DNA of 51,346 bases from Marseilla massiliensis (GTDB lineage: Bacteria > Bacteroidota > Bacteroidia > Bacteroidales > Bacteroidaceae). The notes beneath the pieces are model-generated. The model had not been told where the DNA came from, did not search any database, and saw nothing but the letters and a program-made list of their open reading frames with translations. This document shows positions 1 through 8,244 of this stretch, piece by piece. A program made the position numbers and the translations under genes. Within the stretch, counting starts at the first letter, position 1. Every line of letters begins with the position of its first letter. The stretch spans positions 1 to 51,346 of the forward strand of contig NZ_JACJJG010000014.1 of NCBI RefSeq assembly GCF_016899855.1, read 5' to 3'.

Positions 1-21
1 TAATTCTTAACTCGTTATCCT

Positions 22-759
22 TCACTTCCTGTACACCCCTCCGGCAGACGTCTCAGGGTCATAATCCTCACCTTCGGCAGGAAACGACGGTATAAATCTC
101 ATCTGTTGCTCTATCTGCCTGCGGCGTTTCTTCATATACGCGCTCGGAGCCGCAGAGCTGAATCTCAACGGATTGGGCAACGTTGCGGCTATCAAAGCAC
201 ACTCGCTACGGAACAGGTCGGCGGCATTCTTGCCGAAATTATCGCGCGCCACGGCTTCAACGCCGTATATTCCAGGCCCCATCTCGATTGAGTTGAGATA
301 CACTTCCATTATCCTTTGCTTGCTCCACATAAACTCTATGAGTACGGTAAAATAAGCCTCAAGCCCCTTGCGTACCCACGAACGGCCCGGCCATAGAAAC
401 ACATTCTTGGCCGTCTGCTGCGATATGGTGCTGCCGCCGCGTATCTTTCCGCCCTTAAGGTTGCTCATTGCGGCCTTTTCTATTGCCTCGTAATCAAACC
501 CGTGGTGCAGCAGGAAGCGCTGGTCCTCACTCGCCATCACGGCTACAGGCATGTGGCGTGATATCTTTTCAAGCGGCACCCAATGGTGGTGCAACTTTAC
601 ACTTTCGCCATCCTTTACCTGCTCAAGGCAGCGGATAAACATCAGGGGCGTGAAGTACACGGGAATGAAACGTAAAGCTACAACAGCAAGAATGGTGGAG
701 CCGAAGAAGGCAACCACCACCCAACGAATTATTTTACCTATTATATTAATTCGTACCAT
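22..759 (-). CDS. mtgA: Monofunctional biosynthetic peptidoglycan transglycosylase
   Basis: This is a GT51 glycosyltransferase that polymerises lipid II into glycan strands at the outer face of the inner membrane, without a transpeptidase domain. One hydrophobic anchor lies at about residues 10-35. The catalytic signature EDQRF places the general base at E78, and the second family motif GGSTISQQ follows at 108-115, then KNVFLW at 119-123 region. The length of 245 residues is normal for MtgA and much shorter than a bifunctional class A penicillin-binding protein. The gene is read away from the OmpA-like gene and nothing in the window is clearly co-transcribed downstream. Confidence 0.93.
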   Translation of the reverse strand: MVRINIIGKIIRWVVVAFFGSTILAVVALRFIPVYFTPLMFIRCLEQVKDGESVKLHHHWVPLEKISRHMPVAVMASEDQRFLLHHGFDYEAIEKAAMSNLKGGKIRGGSTISQQTAKNVFLWPGRSWVRKGLEAYFTVLIEFMWSKQRIMEVYLNSIEMGPGIYGVEAVARDNFGKNAADLFRSECALIAATLPNPLRFSSAAPSAYMKKRRRQIEQQMRFIPSFPAEGEDYDPETSAGGVYRK

Positions 760-905
760 TACTTATATGTAACCGGCGTATAGGCCGCAGACAGGCAAAA
801 GGACGCCTTGCCGACGGAACATTCACCTGCACATCATGCCGTCGCAGGGTATATGCCGCATGCGGACTCTTGCCTGCCTGCACCGATACACCATATCCGC
901 TAATA

Positions 906-1613
906 TCAGTTCAACGTGCCGGCGTTGGCTGCGTCAATCATTTCCTGGCTTGCGTAGAGATAAACTTCCACGCGACGGTTTTGCTCGCGTCCGGCTTCAG
1001 TACTGTTATCGGCTACGGGATTGCTTTCGCCCATACCTTCAACAGCCTGTATCTGGTCTGATGCCGCTCCGCAAGCCAACAAATATGATGCCACGCTTTG
1101 GGCGCGCTCTTGCGACAAATCCAGGTTCTTCTTCACGCTTTGCTCTGCCGTAGAGTTCTTCCAGCCTTGGTTGTCAGTATATCCGTATACGTTTACGTCA
1201 ACCGTAGAGTTCTTCTTCAATACGTTGTTCGCGAATTTGCTCAATGACGATTTTGCAGAAGAGCTGAGGCTCGAGCTGCCTGTGGTAAACAGAATTCCCG
1301 AATCGAACGTCACCTTTACGGCTTTCAGTCCGTTCTTGTCCGTTACCTCCTCAACCGTAGCTTCCTCGGCAAGCTGAGCCTCTGTCTCAGCCTTAACCTT
1401 GTCCATATGCTTACCTATGAGCGCTCCCGTTCCTGCGCCTACGGCAGCGCCTACAACTGCGCCTACGGCCGTGTTGCCGGCTATCTTGCCTATAACTCCT
1501 CCTACGAAGGTACCCGCGCCCGTACCGATGAGGGCGCCCGTGCCGGTCTTGGTGCTGCAACTCAATACAAGGGCGGCACACAATCCGAGTGTTATAACCT
1601 TTAACTTCTTCAT
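906..1613 (-). CDS. OmpA-family lipoprotein with glycine-zipper segment
   Basis: An outer-membrane lipoprotein expected to tether the envelope to peptidoglycan. I start it at 1613 because this gives a lipoprotein signal with lipobox LVLSC (Cys19) and sits about 30 nt after the TAnnTTTG element at 1646-1653; the frame stays open further upstream but without signal-peptide character. A Gly/Ala-rich glycine-zipper stretch (GTGAG, GAVVGAAVGAGTGALIG) covers roughly residues 24-65. The C-terminal OmpA domain, about residues 100-225, has the typical NxxxE..R..N motif region ending in NRRVEVYLYA, which binds diaminopimelate. The length is 235 residues. Function is inferred from family. Confidence 0.9.
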   Translation of the reverse strand: MKKLKVITLGLCAALVLSCSTKTGTGALIGTGAGTFVGGVIGKIAGNTAVGAVVGAAVGAGTGALIGKHMDKVKAETEAQLAEEATVEEVTDKNGLKAVKVTFDSGILFTTGSSSLSSSAKSSLSKFANNVLKKNSTVDVNVYGYTDNQGWKNSTAEQSVKKNLDLSQERAQSVASYLLACGAASDQIQAVEGMGESNPVADNSTEAGREQNRRVEVYLYASQEMIDAANAGTLN

Positions 1614-1645
1614 AACCTTTTTAAGTTTATAGTTTAAAATCATTA

Positions 1646-1653
1646 CAAAAGTA
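1646..1653 (-). promoter_or_regulatory. Bacteroidota -7 promoter element (OmpA-like gene)
   Basis: The minus strand reads TACTTTTG, a full match to TAnnTTTG. It lies 32 nt before the chosen start at 1613 and supports that start over the longer frame. Confidence 0.7.
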
Positions 1654-2094
1654 CAATTTTTCCGCCATTCCGCAAGTAAACATAAAGATGATTTATCATA
1701 AAAATTCTTATAAAACGGAATTATGTAAACAAAACTCGGCAATATAGAACAATTTTGACGAGGCAAATGTCTTTAACTCCTTAGCAGCCGCAGGGAGCGA
1801 AGTTTCCTTGAGCGAAGCGAAAAAACTACTGTTGCTTCTTTAGTTACTGATGAATGCGAGCTTTGCGGACATTCCATTTTACATAATGCTTGCTCAACAG
1901 GCAAGTATACTTACATCTTGACTTTTCATGACGCTTCATTTTCGCGTTATCCTGGAAACTAAATTCCGTGGGCGTGAATATGCGAGTTTCAAGTGTGCAA
2001 CCGTAACTGCCTGGCGCAATGAACAATATAACGCGACGGCACAAACATGTGCATGAAAATCGACTCGCAATAAAACAAAATATGGCCTATTGAG

Positions 2095-2182
2095 CTGAAA
2101 AAGACGGCCTTCGTGAATGCAAAAAGCCGTCCACAACAAGCCAATAAACCGTCTTCTACAAGATAAATTGCTGTATTTTGCT
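2095..2182. repeat. 22-nt palindromic-unit array, copy 1 (degenerate)
   Basis: Four consecutive 22-nt units begin at 2095, 2117, 2139 and 2161. The unit cores AAAGACGGCCTTC, AAAGCCGTCC, AAACCGTCTTC and a weak fourth unit align with the sharper arrays elsewhere in the window. It lies in the gap between the divergent OmpA-like gene and proS. The fourth unit is poorly conserved. Confidence 0.5.
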
Positions 2183-2558
2183 TTATTATTTACCGAAATA
2201 TCGGACACAAAACAGCATTACATGTAACAAAAAGAACAACTTACTTACAGCTGAAAACTCTATTCCGGATGAAAAACCGTACATTAGCTGAAAAGCATTT
2301 TGCAATATATTGTTATGAAGAACATTACATTATGACACGCCGCCTCAGCTAAAAGCCGCCTTCGCCAACAATCCTTGAGCCGCCGACAATAAATCATACA
2401 CCAGACAAAAAACGGCGTTATACCGCCATCCGGATTTGAAGTGTCCGATTAACGAATGCAATACGATGATACAACTTACATTAACCGTTAAATGACATAT
2501 ATATCTGCCGGACATTACGAAAGTGGCCGGATTATTTCAATATTCGGCAAAAAATGTG

Positions 2559-2566
2559 TAAGTTTG
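2559..2566 (+). promoter_or_regulatory. Bacteroidota -7 promoter element (proS)
   Basis: TAAGTTTG matches TAnnTTTG and lies 33 nt before the proS start at 2599. It would put the transcript start near 2572, inside the upstream extension of the open frame, which argues for the 2599 start. Confidence 0.65.
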
Positions 2567-2598
2567 CACACAAATTAACAAAAACAAGCATTTATATC

Positions 2599-4080
2599 AT
2601 GGCTAAAGAATTAAAAGACCTTACCAAAAGAGCTGACAATTACAGTCAGTGGTATAACGACTTGGTAACTAAGGCTGACCTTGCCGAGCAGTCTGCCGTG
2701 CGCGGTTGCATGGTTATCAAGCCTTACGGCTACGCTATATGGGAAAAGATGCAGCACCAGCTTGACAAGATGTTCAAGGAGACCGGCGCACAGAACGCAT
2801 ACTTCCCCCTGCTTATCCCTAAATCATTCCTTTCGAGGGAGGCCGAGCATGTTGAGGGCTTTGCCAAGGAATGTGCCGTTGTAACCCACTACCGCCTGCG
2901 CGCTAAGGAGGACAAGAGCGGCGTAGAGGTTGACCCCGCGGCTAAACTCGAGGAGGAGCTCATCATCCGCCCTACTTCCGAAACGATAATATGGAACACG
3001 TACAAGAACTGGATACATTCTTACCGCGACCTGCCTTTGATGTGCAACCAATGGTGTAACGTAATGCGCTGGGAGATGCGTACGCGCCCGTTCCTGCGCA
3101 CGTCGGAATTCCTTTGGCAGGAAGGTCACACGGCACATGCCACCCGCGAGGAGGCTGAAGAGGAAGCACAGAAGATGCTCCACGTATACGCAGAGTTTGC
3201 GGAGAAGTGGATGGCTGTGCCCGTTGTGCAGGGAGTAAAGAGCGAGACCGAACGCTTCGCAGGTGCCCTCAACACTTACACTATCGAAGCTATGATGCAG
3301 GACGGCAAGGCTTTGCAGAGCGGTACGAGCCATTTCCTCGGCCAGAACTTCGCCAAAGCGTTCGACGTGACTTACCTCAACAAGGAGAACAAACCCGAAT
3401 ACGTGTGGGCAACGTCGTGGGGAGTTTCCACCCGACTCATCGGCGCGCTTATCATGACCCATTCAGACGATAACGGACTGGTATTGCCGCCTATGCTCGC
3501 GCCTATCCAGGTGGTCATCATCCCCATCACCAAGGGAGCTGAGCAGATGGCCGCAATAACCGAGAAGCTTACGCCGGTAATCGACGCCTTGCGTGCCGCT
3601 GGCATATCGGTTAAGTATGATAATGCCGACAACAAGCGTCCCGGATTCAAGTTCGCAGACTACGAGCTGAAGGGCGTTCCCGTGCGTCTTGTCATGGGTG
3701 GACGCGACTTTGAGAACAACACGCTCGAAATCATGCGCCGTGACACTCTCGAGAAAGAAACCGTACCAATGGACGGTATCGTTGAACGTGTCGAAGCCTT
3801 GCTGAAAGACATTCAGGCAAACATGTTCGAGAAGGCCAAGGCTTATCGTGACGCACGTATCTATGAGTGCGATAATTACGACGAGTTTAAGGAGCGCATC
3901 AAGGACGGTGGATTCTTCCTCTGCCATTGGGACGGCACGGCCGAGACCGAAGCACGTATCAAGGAAGAAACCCAGGCAACTATACGTTGCGTGCCGTTCG
4001 GCGTAGAGCAGACTCCCGGAGTTGACATGGTATCAGGGAAACCTGCCACACAACGTGTCATAATAGCAAGAAGCTACTAA
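2599..4080 (+). CDS. proS: Proline-tRNA ligase, archaeal/eukaryote-type
   Basis: A class II aminoacyl-tRNA synthetase that charges tRNA-Pro in the cytoplasm. The start at 2599 ([19 protein letters not shown]) is the family-typical N-terminus; the frame is open back to 2554 but the promoter at 2559-2566 excludes that. Class II motif 2 appears as [19 protein letters not shown], and the anticodon-binding domain occupies roughly residues 290-400. There is no bacterial-type editing insertion between motifs 2 and 3, and the protein ends in VIIARSY, the conserved C-terminal tyrosine of the archaeal/eukaryotic (type 3) form with its extra C-terminal domain. The length is 493 residues, normal for this type. 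Confidence 0.96.
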   Translation: MAKELKDLTKRADNYSQWYNDLVTKADLAEQSAVRGCMVIKPYGYAIWEKMQHQLDKMFKETGAQNAYFPLLIPKSFLSREAEHVEGFAKECAVVTHYRLRAKEDKSGVEVDPAAKLEEELIIRPTSETIIWNTYKNWIHSYRDLPLMCNQWCNVMRWEMRTRPFLRTSEFLWQEGHTAHATREEAEEEAQKMLHVYAEFAEKWMAVPVVQGVKSETERFAGALNTYTIEAMMQDGKALQSGTSHFLGQNFAKAFDVTYLNKENKPEYVWATSWGVSTRLIGALIMTHSDDNGLVLPPMLAPIQVVIIPITKGAEQMAAITEKLTPVIDALRAAGISVKYDNADNKRPGFKFADYELKGVPVRLVMGGRDFENNTLEIMRRDTLEKETVPMDGIVERVEALLKDIQANMFEKAKAYRDARIYECDNYDEFKERIKDGGFFLCHWDGTAETEARIKEETQATIRCVPFGVEQTPGVDMVSGKPATQRVIIARSY

Positions 4081-4082
4081 GG

Positions 4083-4182
4083 TAATTAAGAATTAAGAGT
4101 TAAGAATTAAGAAAAAATGCCACGTGTATTGATTTATGGGCAAGAGTGTTTTTCTTAATTCTTAACTCTTAATTCTTAATTA
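4083..4182. repeat. AT-rich word-repeat inverted repeat, perfect 34-bp arms
   Basis: The left arm is 4083-4116 and the right arm 4149-4182. They are perfect reverse complements over 34 nt with a 32-nt loop. Each arm is a tandem of the 7-mers TTAAGAA/TTAAGAG. It starts 3 nt after the proS stop codon and ends 23 nt before the comF-family start. It could terminate or stabilise the proS transcript; it is not a classical GC-rich terminator. Confidence 0.8.
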
Positions 4183-4204
4183 TATATTGTAAAATTATTC
4201 AGTT

Positions 4205-4906
4205 ATGGGCTTGTTTGCCGAGATTGTTGTAAAACTGTTCAATCTCGTTTCGCCAAGACAATGCGTAATGTGCGGATGCAGACTGGCAGCAGGCGAGAAT
4301 GTGATATGCACGGCATGCAACTTTGACTTGCCGCGTACGGGATACTCGGCAAATCCGTATGACAACGAAATGGCCCGCCTGTTCTGGTGGCGTATACATA
4401 TAGAACGTGCCGCGGCCTTATTCTTTTACAGGGCACATTCAGACTCAAGCAAAATTATATACTCACTCAAATACCTCGGACATCCCGAAGTCGGTGAACA
4501 GATGGGGCGAATGGTTGCCGAGGAATTCATGCCCGATGGTTTTTTCAACGGCATTGACGCAATATTGCCTATACCGCTGGCAAGGAAACGGCAATTGTCT
4601 CGCGGATACAACCAGAGCATGGAGATAGCACGCGGAGTAAGCGAAATTACCCACTTGCCCGTAATAAAAAATGCCGTAAAAAGAAAATCTTTCTCCGCAA
4701 GTCAGACACACTTGAACCGATGGCAGAGAAACGATAACGTTAAGGACGTGTTTATCCTTAAAAACAACAAGCCTCTTGAAGGAAAGCATATACTGATAAT
4801 AGACGATGTGGTTACTACCGGCGCAACAATAATATCATGTGCCAATGAACTGAATAAAGGAGGAGCTGAAAAGTTCAGCGTGCTTTCGTTGGGATTCACC
4901 AAATAA
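4205..4906 (+). CDS. comF: ComF-family phosphoribosyltransferase-like protein
   Basis: A ComF/GntX-family protein. The N-terminal zinc finger has cysteines C20, C23, C35 and C38 (RQCVMCGC...VICTAC), followed by a type I phosphoribosyltransferase fold. The PRPP-binding loop ILIIDDVVTTGATI lies near residues 196-209. Members are linked to DNA uptake in naturally transformable bacteria, but many non-competent genomes carry them, so the role here is uncertain. The length of 233 residues is normal. The gene lies between two word-repeat hairpins and looks monocistronic. Confidence 0.87.
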   Translation: MGLFAEIVVKLFNLVSPRQCVMCGCRLAAGENVICTACNFDLPRTGYSANPYDNEMARLFWWRIHIERAAALFFYRAHSDSSKIIYSLKYLGHPEVGEQMGRMVAEEFMPDGFFNGIDAILPIPLARKRQLSRGYNQSMEIARGVSEITHLPVIKNAVKRKSFSASQTHLNRWQRNDNVKDVFILKNNKPLEGKHILIIDDVVTTGATIISCANELNKGGAEKFSVLSLGFTK

Positions 4907-4909
4907 AAA

Positions 4910-5018
4910 ATAAAAGGTAAAAGGGTGAAAAAGTAAAAAGATAAAAACATCATTGTCAAAATAACATCACATGATTAATTTTTACCTTTTTACTTTTTTA
5001 CCCTTTTACCTTTTACTT
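4910..5018. repeat. AT-rich word-repeat inverted repeat between convergent genes
   Basis: The left arm (4910-4947) and right arm (about 4980-5018) are near-perfect reverse complements over about 38-40 nt with three mismatches. The word here is GTAAAAG/GTAAAAA, unlike the TTAAGAA word of the previous copy. It separates the convergent comF-family and glycosyltransferase genes, and the right arm covers the last sense codon and stop of the glycosyltransferase. It could act as a bidirectional terminator. Confidence 0.75.
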
Positions 5019-6038
5019 AATGTCTTCCAAATCAGAATATTTCCTATGTCCTTTAGCGTAATATTGCCATAGAATGGAATGCCTATATATGCCGGTAACA
5101 CTGTCAACCGTACGTTTGGATTGTATCCCGGCCCTGATTTCACGGTATTCCGGAAGCCATGCCTTAAACGCTCTCCGCCCGTTGATTATGGCCTTAAAGT
5201 CACCAATCCTACCCGAAACAAGCGCCTGCATGGCGGCAACATAATCGAGCAATGCACGCATACGCATTATGGAACGCAACTCTTCATCAGGCAAGTTCTT
5301 ATAAAGCATGGTCAAATTATTTCGGAAATTCAGGTACGTCTTCATTGGATTGTTCTTAGGCAACGTTCCTCCTCCTATATGATAAACGTAACTATCGGGT
5401 ACACAGAAAATCTTTCTACCCATCAAACGCAAGCGCCAGCACAGGTCAATCTCTTCACTATGAGCGAAAAAACGCGCGTCGAAACCGCCTGCTTGCCTGA
5501 AATCCGCCGACCTTACCATCATGCACGCACCTGTTGCCCATAATATTTCAGACTCATAATCATATTGTCCGTTATCGTTTTCAACAGTGTCGAATATCCT
5601 GCCTCGGCAAAATGGATAACCGTATCTGTCAAGAAAACCGCCACAGGCTCCGGCATATTCAAAGGCGTCACGGTTGCCCTCTGACAATAATTTAGGTTGG
5701 CAGGCCGCAACGTCAGGATTATTATCCATGAATTCCGTCAATGGAGTAAGCCAATGATGTGATACCTCAACGTCAGAATTGAGCAGCACATAATATTCAG
5801 CCTCAATATGTTCCAAAGCCCTGTTATAACCATCCGCGAAGCCGTAGTTCTTATCCAGAACAATAAGACGCACCTCGGGGAAATGCCGCTTAAGCACTTC
5901 CAAAGAATTGTCGGTCGACGCATTGTCTGCCACATAGACAACAGCTTCGTCACGCGAATAGTCCAACACGTTGGGAAGAAAACGCGTAAGCATCTTTACG
6001 CCGTTCCAATTCAAGATTACAATCGCGGTTTTATCCAT
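5013..6038 (-). CDS. Glycosyltransferase family 2
   Basis: A GT-A fold glycosyltransferase related to rhamnosyl/N-acetylglucosaminyl transferases of cell-surface polysaccharide synthesis. The N-terminus VILNWNG, the nucleotide-binding YVADNASTDNSLEVL and the metal-binding region LLNSDVEV give the family; WATGACMMVRSADFR and SEEIDLCWRLR match the acceptor-side motifs of the WcaA/RfbF-like group. The start lies 1 nt from the mtaB stop, so the two are co-transcribed. No membrane segment is visible. The length is 341 residues. The sugar substrate cannot be read from sequence. Confidence 0.88.
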   Translation of the reverse strand: MDKTAIVILNWNGVKMLTRFLPNVLDYSRDEAVVYVADNASTDNSLEVLKRHFPEVRLIVLDKNYGFADGYNRALEHIEAEYYVLLNSDVEVSHHWLTPLTEFMDNNPDVAACQPKLLSEGNRDAFEYAGACGGFLDRYGYPFCRGRIFDTVENDNGQYDYESEILWATGACMMVRSADFRQAGGFDARFFAHSEEIDLCWRLRLMGRKIFCVPDSYVYHIGGGTLPKNNPMKTYLNFRNNLTMLYKNLPDEELRSIMRMRALLDYVAAMQALVSGRIGDFKAIINGRRAFKAWLPEYREIRAGIQSKRTVDSVTGIYRHSILWQYYAKGHRKYSDLEDIK

Positions 6039-6039
6039 G

Positions 6040-7404
6040 TCAAAGTATTGCTTTTAACGCTGTTTTATTATAGTTGAAATCACCCAAACGTACATTGACG
6101 AGCTGGTTGTCAAGTCTGTCATTGTCTGGAGACGGCGGCAATTCCACTCGTATATAGTTCTTAGTGAATCCATGCATGGCCTTCCCGCTCGCGGCTTTCT
6201 CGAACAACACTTCAGCCTCCTTGCCTATATGCTGGCGGTAAAAAGCCTCTGTCTTCTCGTCAGAAAGGTCAAGCAAGCGCTTGCTTCTCCGCTTCTTGTC
6301 CTGGTCCGGAACAATGTACGGTATTTTAAGGGCAGCAGTTCCCGGGCGTTCTGAATAAGGAAATACATGCAACTGGGTGACATCCAACGATTTAAGGAAA
6401 TCGTAAGTTTCCTCGAACAGTTCAGGTTTTTCTCCTCTGGTGCCCACCATTACGTCTACGCCAATAAACGCATCAGGCATTGTATCCTTGATAAGCTTGA
6501 TTTTATGAGCGAACAACGCGCTGTCATAACGCCTGTGCATGAGGCGCAGCACCTCGTCGGAACCGCTCTGGAGAGGGATATGAAAATGTGGCATGAACGC
6601 CCTGCTGTGGGCACAATACTCGATAAGCTCATCATCGAGAAGGTCAGGCTCAATGCTGCTTATACGATACCTGCTAATGCCTTCAACCTTGTCCAAGGCT
6701 TTTACGAGGTCTATGAAACGCTCATTCGTGGTCTCGCCGAAATCACCTATATTCACACCGGTAAGCACTATCTCCTTACCACCTTCCTCTGCGGCCTGAC
6801 GTGCCTGGGCAACAAGCGAGTCTATACTCGGATTACGGCTGAATCCGCGGGCATAAGGAATGGTGCAATATGTACAGAAATAGTTGCATCCGTCCTGCAC
6901 TTTAAGGAAATATCGTGTGCGGTTGCCACGCGAACAGCTCGGGGCAAACGTCTTTATGTCTTTCGTTTTCTCTGTATGGTAACGATGAAGTGACGTCACT
7001 GAACGTCCACATGACCACGCTTCAGAGAGAAACTGTATTAGGTCTGCCTTCTCGTTAGCTCCCAACACGAGGTCGACTCCGTCTATTCCGCTCACCGTCT
7101 CGGGCTTTAGCTGGGCATAACACCCCGTCACCACGACGAAGGCTCCAGGATTCTCGCGCACCATGCGGTGTATAGCCTGACGGCATTTGTGGTCGGCTAC
7201 CTCCGTAACCGAACAGGTATTTATAATACATATATCGGCATCACGCTCAACGGTACGCACTCCCATCTCTTCAAGAATGCGTCCGAAAGTGGATGTCTCG
7301 GAGAAATTCAACTTACAGCCAAGAGTAAAATAAGCTGCGGTCTTACCCTGAAAGGCGGATGTATCTATCATATTTATCGTAATACTAACGGCCGAAACAC
7401 TCAT
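6040..7404 (-). CDS. mtaB: tRNA (t6A37) C2-methylthiotransferase MtaB
   Basis: A radical-SAM methylthiotransferase that converts t6A37 to ms2t6A37 in ANN-decoding tRNAs. Three N-terminal cysteines for one cluster lie in YFTLGCKLNFSE, CIINTCSVTE and VVTGCYAQ; the radical-SAM cluster motif is GCNYFCTYCTIPYARG. A TRAM-like C-terminus follows. The length of 454 residues fits MtaB rather than MiaB or RimO. The start could be 7404 or the internal ATG at 7371 (MIDTSAFQGK), which is closer to the family start; both follow the promoter at 7512-7519. It heads a two-gene unit with the downstream glycosyltransferase. Confidence 0.92.
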   Translation of the reverse strand: MSVSAVSITINMIDTSAFQGKTAAYFTLGCKLNFSETSTFGRILEEMGVRTVERDADICIINTCSVTEVADHKCRQAIHRMVRENPGAFVVVTGCYAQLKPETVSGIDGVDLVLGANEKADLIQFLSEAWSCGRSVTSLHRYHTEKTKDIKTFAPSCSRGNRTRYFLKVQDGCNYFCTYCTIPYARGFSRNPSIDSLVAQARQAAEEGGKEIVLTGVNIGDFGETTNERFIDLVKALDKVEGISRYRISSIEPDLLDDELIEYCAHSRAFMPHFHIPLQSGSDEVLRLMHRRYDSALFAHKIKLIKDTMPDAFIGVDVMVGTRGEKPELFEETYDFLKSLDVTQLHVFPYSERPGTAALKIPYIVPDQDKKRRSKRLLDLSDEKTEAFYRQHIGKEAEVLFEKAASGKAMHGFTKNYIRVELPPSPDNDRLDNQLVNVRLGDFNYNKTALKAIL

Positions 7405-7511
7405 GACTTCAGGCCGTCAGGACTTGTTTACCTTATTATATAATATAAGAACGGTGAACTACGCCAAAACAGAAAAATATTTCCTGCATAACGAACCATT
7501 TTTATCAACGG

Positions 7512-7519
7512 CAAAGGTA
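7512..7519 (-). promoter_or_regulatory. Bacteroidota -7 promoter element (mtaB)
   Basis: The minus strand reads TACCTTTG, a full TAnnTTTG match, 107 nt before the longest mtaB start and 140 nt before the internal one. Confidence 0.6.
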
Positions 7520-7688
7520 CTAAAAAAAGTCGATATAAGTGTCGTTCAACAACATTTCTTAAGGCCACACAAAGATTTAACAGTCGTTAGCACTTTATAT
7601 CTCCCTGATTATCAGCGACTTGCAAAAAAGTTACAAAATACCCCTAAAAAATTAACCTAAAAAGAGAACAACGTATTAAAAAAATACT

Positions 7689-7696
7689 TACCTTTG
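7689..7696 (+). promoter_or_regulatory. Bacteroidota -7 promoter element (small lipoprotein)
   Basis: TACCTTTG matches TAnnTTTG and lies 51 nt before the ATG at 7748. An AT-rich leader of about 45 nt would follow. Confidence 0.7.
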
Positions 7697-7747
7697 CAAC
7701 GTTTTAATAAACAAATGATTGTTTTACAGATTTAAAAAGCAAAGAAA

Positions 7748-7927
7748 ATGAAAAAGTTAGTTTTAATGTTCGTAGCTATCGCAGCTATTTCATTCGCATC
7801 TTGTGGTAACAAAACAGCTCAGGCTGACGCAGTAGATTCAACAGCTAACGACACTGCAGTTGTTGATACTCTGGCTGCTGACACAGTTGCTGCTGATTCT
7901 GTTGCTGCTGATTCTGTTGCTGAATAA
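7748..7927 (+). CDS. Small acidic lipoprotein with Ala-Asp-Ser-Val repeats
   Basis: A 59-residue predicted lipoprotein. The N-terminus MKKLVLMFVAIAAISFASC is a lipoprotein signal with Cys19 as the lipidated residue. The mature 41 residues contain almost only A, D, T, V and S and end in the repeated words AADT, VAADSV, AADSVAE; there is a single lysine and no aromatic residue. The gene has its own promoter and a strong intrinsic terminator, so it is a stand-alone and possibly highly expressed unit. I know of similar short lipoproteins in Bacteroidales but not of a function. A disordered envelope spacer or buffer is a guess. Confidence 0.85.
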   Translation: MKKLVLMFVAIAAISFASCGNKTAQADAVDSTANDTAVVDTLAADTVAADSVAADSVAE

Positions 7928-7954
7928 TTAGCTACAACAGTAAAAGAGAAAAGG

Positions 7955-7983
7955 CCGTAGGACATTGTCCTACGGTTTTTTGT
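7955..7983 (+). terminator. Intrinsic terminator of the small lipoprotein gene
   Basis: CCGTAGGAC (7955-7963) pairs perfectly with GTCCTACGG (7967-7975) around a 3-nt loop and is followed by a T-rich run. It lies 28 nt after the stop codon. Confidence 0.92.
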
Positions 7984-8105
7984 TTATATACGGCTGGACG
8001 GTTGGCCAAAGAGCAGTTGCGCATCATAGGTTAGCAATTGCCCGTAATAGGGTATGTCGAGAATAAGGAAAAAACAATACGCATAACCAGCCTAATACAA
8101 TTAAA

Positions 8106-8193
8106 TTACGAAAGGCCGTCTTTCACAATGTGAAAGACGGCCTTTCGGCTTGCAATAAACGGCCTTTTACCTCACAAAAAGCCGCGTATTGAA
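8106..8193. repeat. 22-nt palindromic-unit array, copy 2
   Basis: Four units begin at 8106, 8128, 8150 and 8172. Units 1 and 2 are reverse complements of each other, giving a perfect 17-bp hairpin (8110-8126 with 8130-8146, loop AAT). Unit 3 keeps AAACGGCCTTTT and unit 4 is degenerate. The array lies between convergent genes. Confidence 0.8.
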
Positions 8194-8244
8194 TAGCATG
8201 CCGCAAGCTATGCACAGGCAAAAACACGATTACCGGCCTATGCC

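Larger units (their letters stand above)
1614..2598. other. Long intergenic region with decayed repeats
   Basis: A 985-base gap between the divergent OmpA-like gene and proS. It contains the OmpA-like promoter (1646-1653), the words GAGCGAAG and GAGCGAAGCGA near 1797-1820, a degenerate 22-nt palindrome array (2095-2182), looser fragments of the same kind around 2265-2420, and the proS promoter (2559-2566). The short open frames here are low-complexity and have no start context, so I see no gene. Confidence 0.5.
7405..7747. other. Divergent promoter region
   Basis: A 343-base gap between mtaB (minus) and the small lipoprotein gene (plus). It holds one -7 element for each direction (7512-7519 minus; 7689-7696 plus). 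The remaining AT-rich sequence shows no repeat array or clear hairpin, and the short open frame across it has no coding character. Confidence 0.5.
7928..8244. other. Convergent intergenic region: terminator plus 22-nt array
   Basis: A 317-base gap between the small lipoprotein gene and the converging outer-membrane receptor gene. It holds the intrinsic terminator at 7955-7983 and the repeat array at 8106-8193. I see no gene in it. Confidence 0.6.

Noticed and set aside
2554..2598. Longer proS N-terminus
   Set aside because: It overlaps the -7 promoter element, and the family begins at MAKELKDL.
4083..4182. Inverted repeat as insertion-sequence ends
   Set aside because: There is no transposase between the arms, only a 32-nt loop, and no target duplication.
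8106..8193. 22-nt arrays as CRISPR
   Set aside because: Units follow one another with no unique spacers, only three or four units occur, and no cas gene is nearby.
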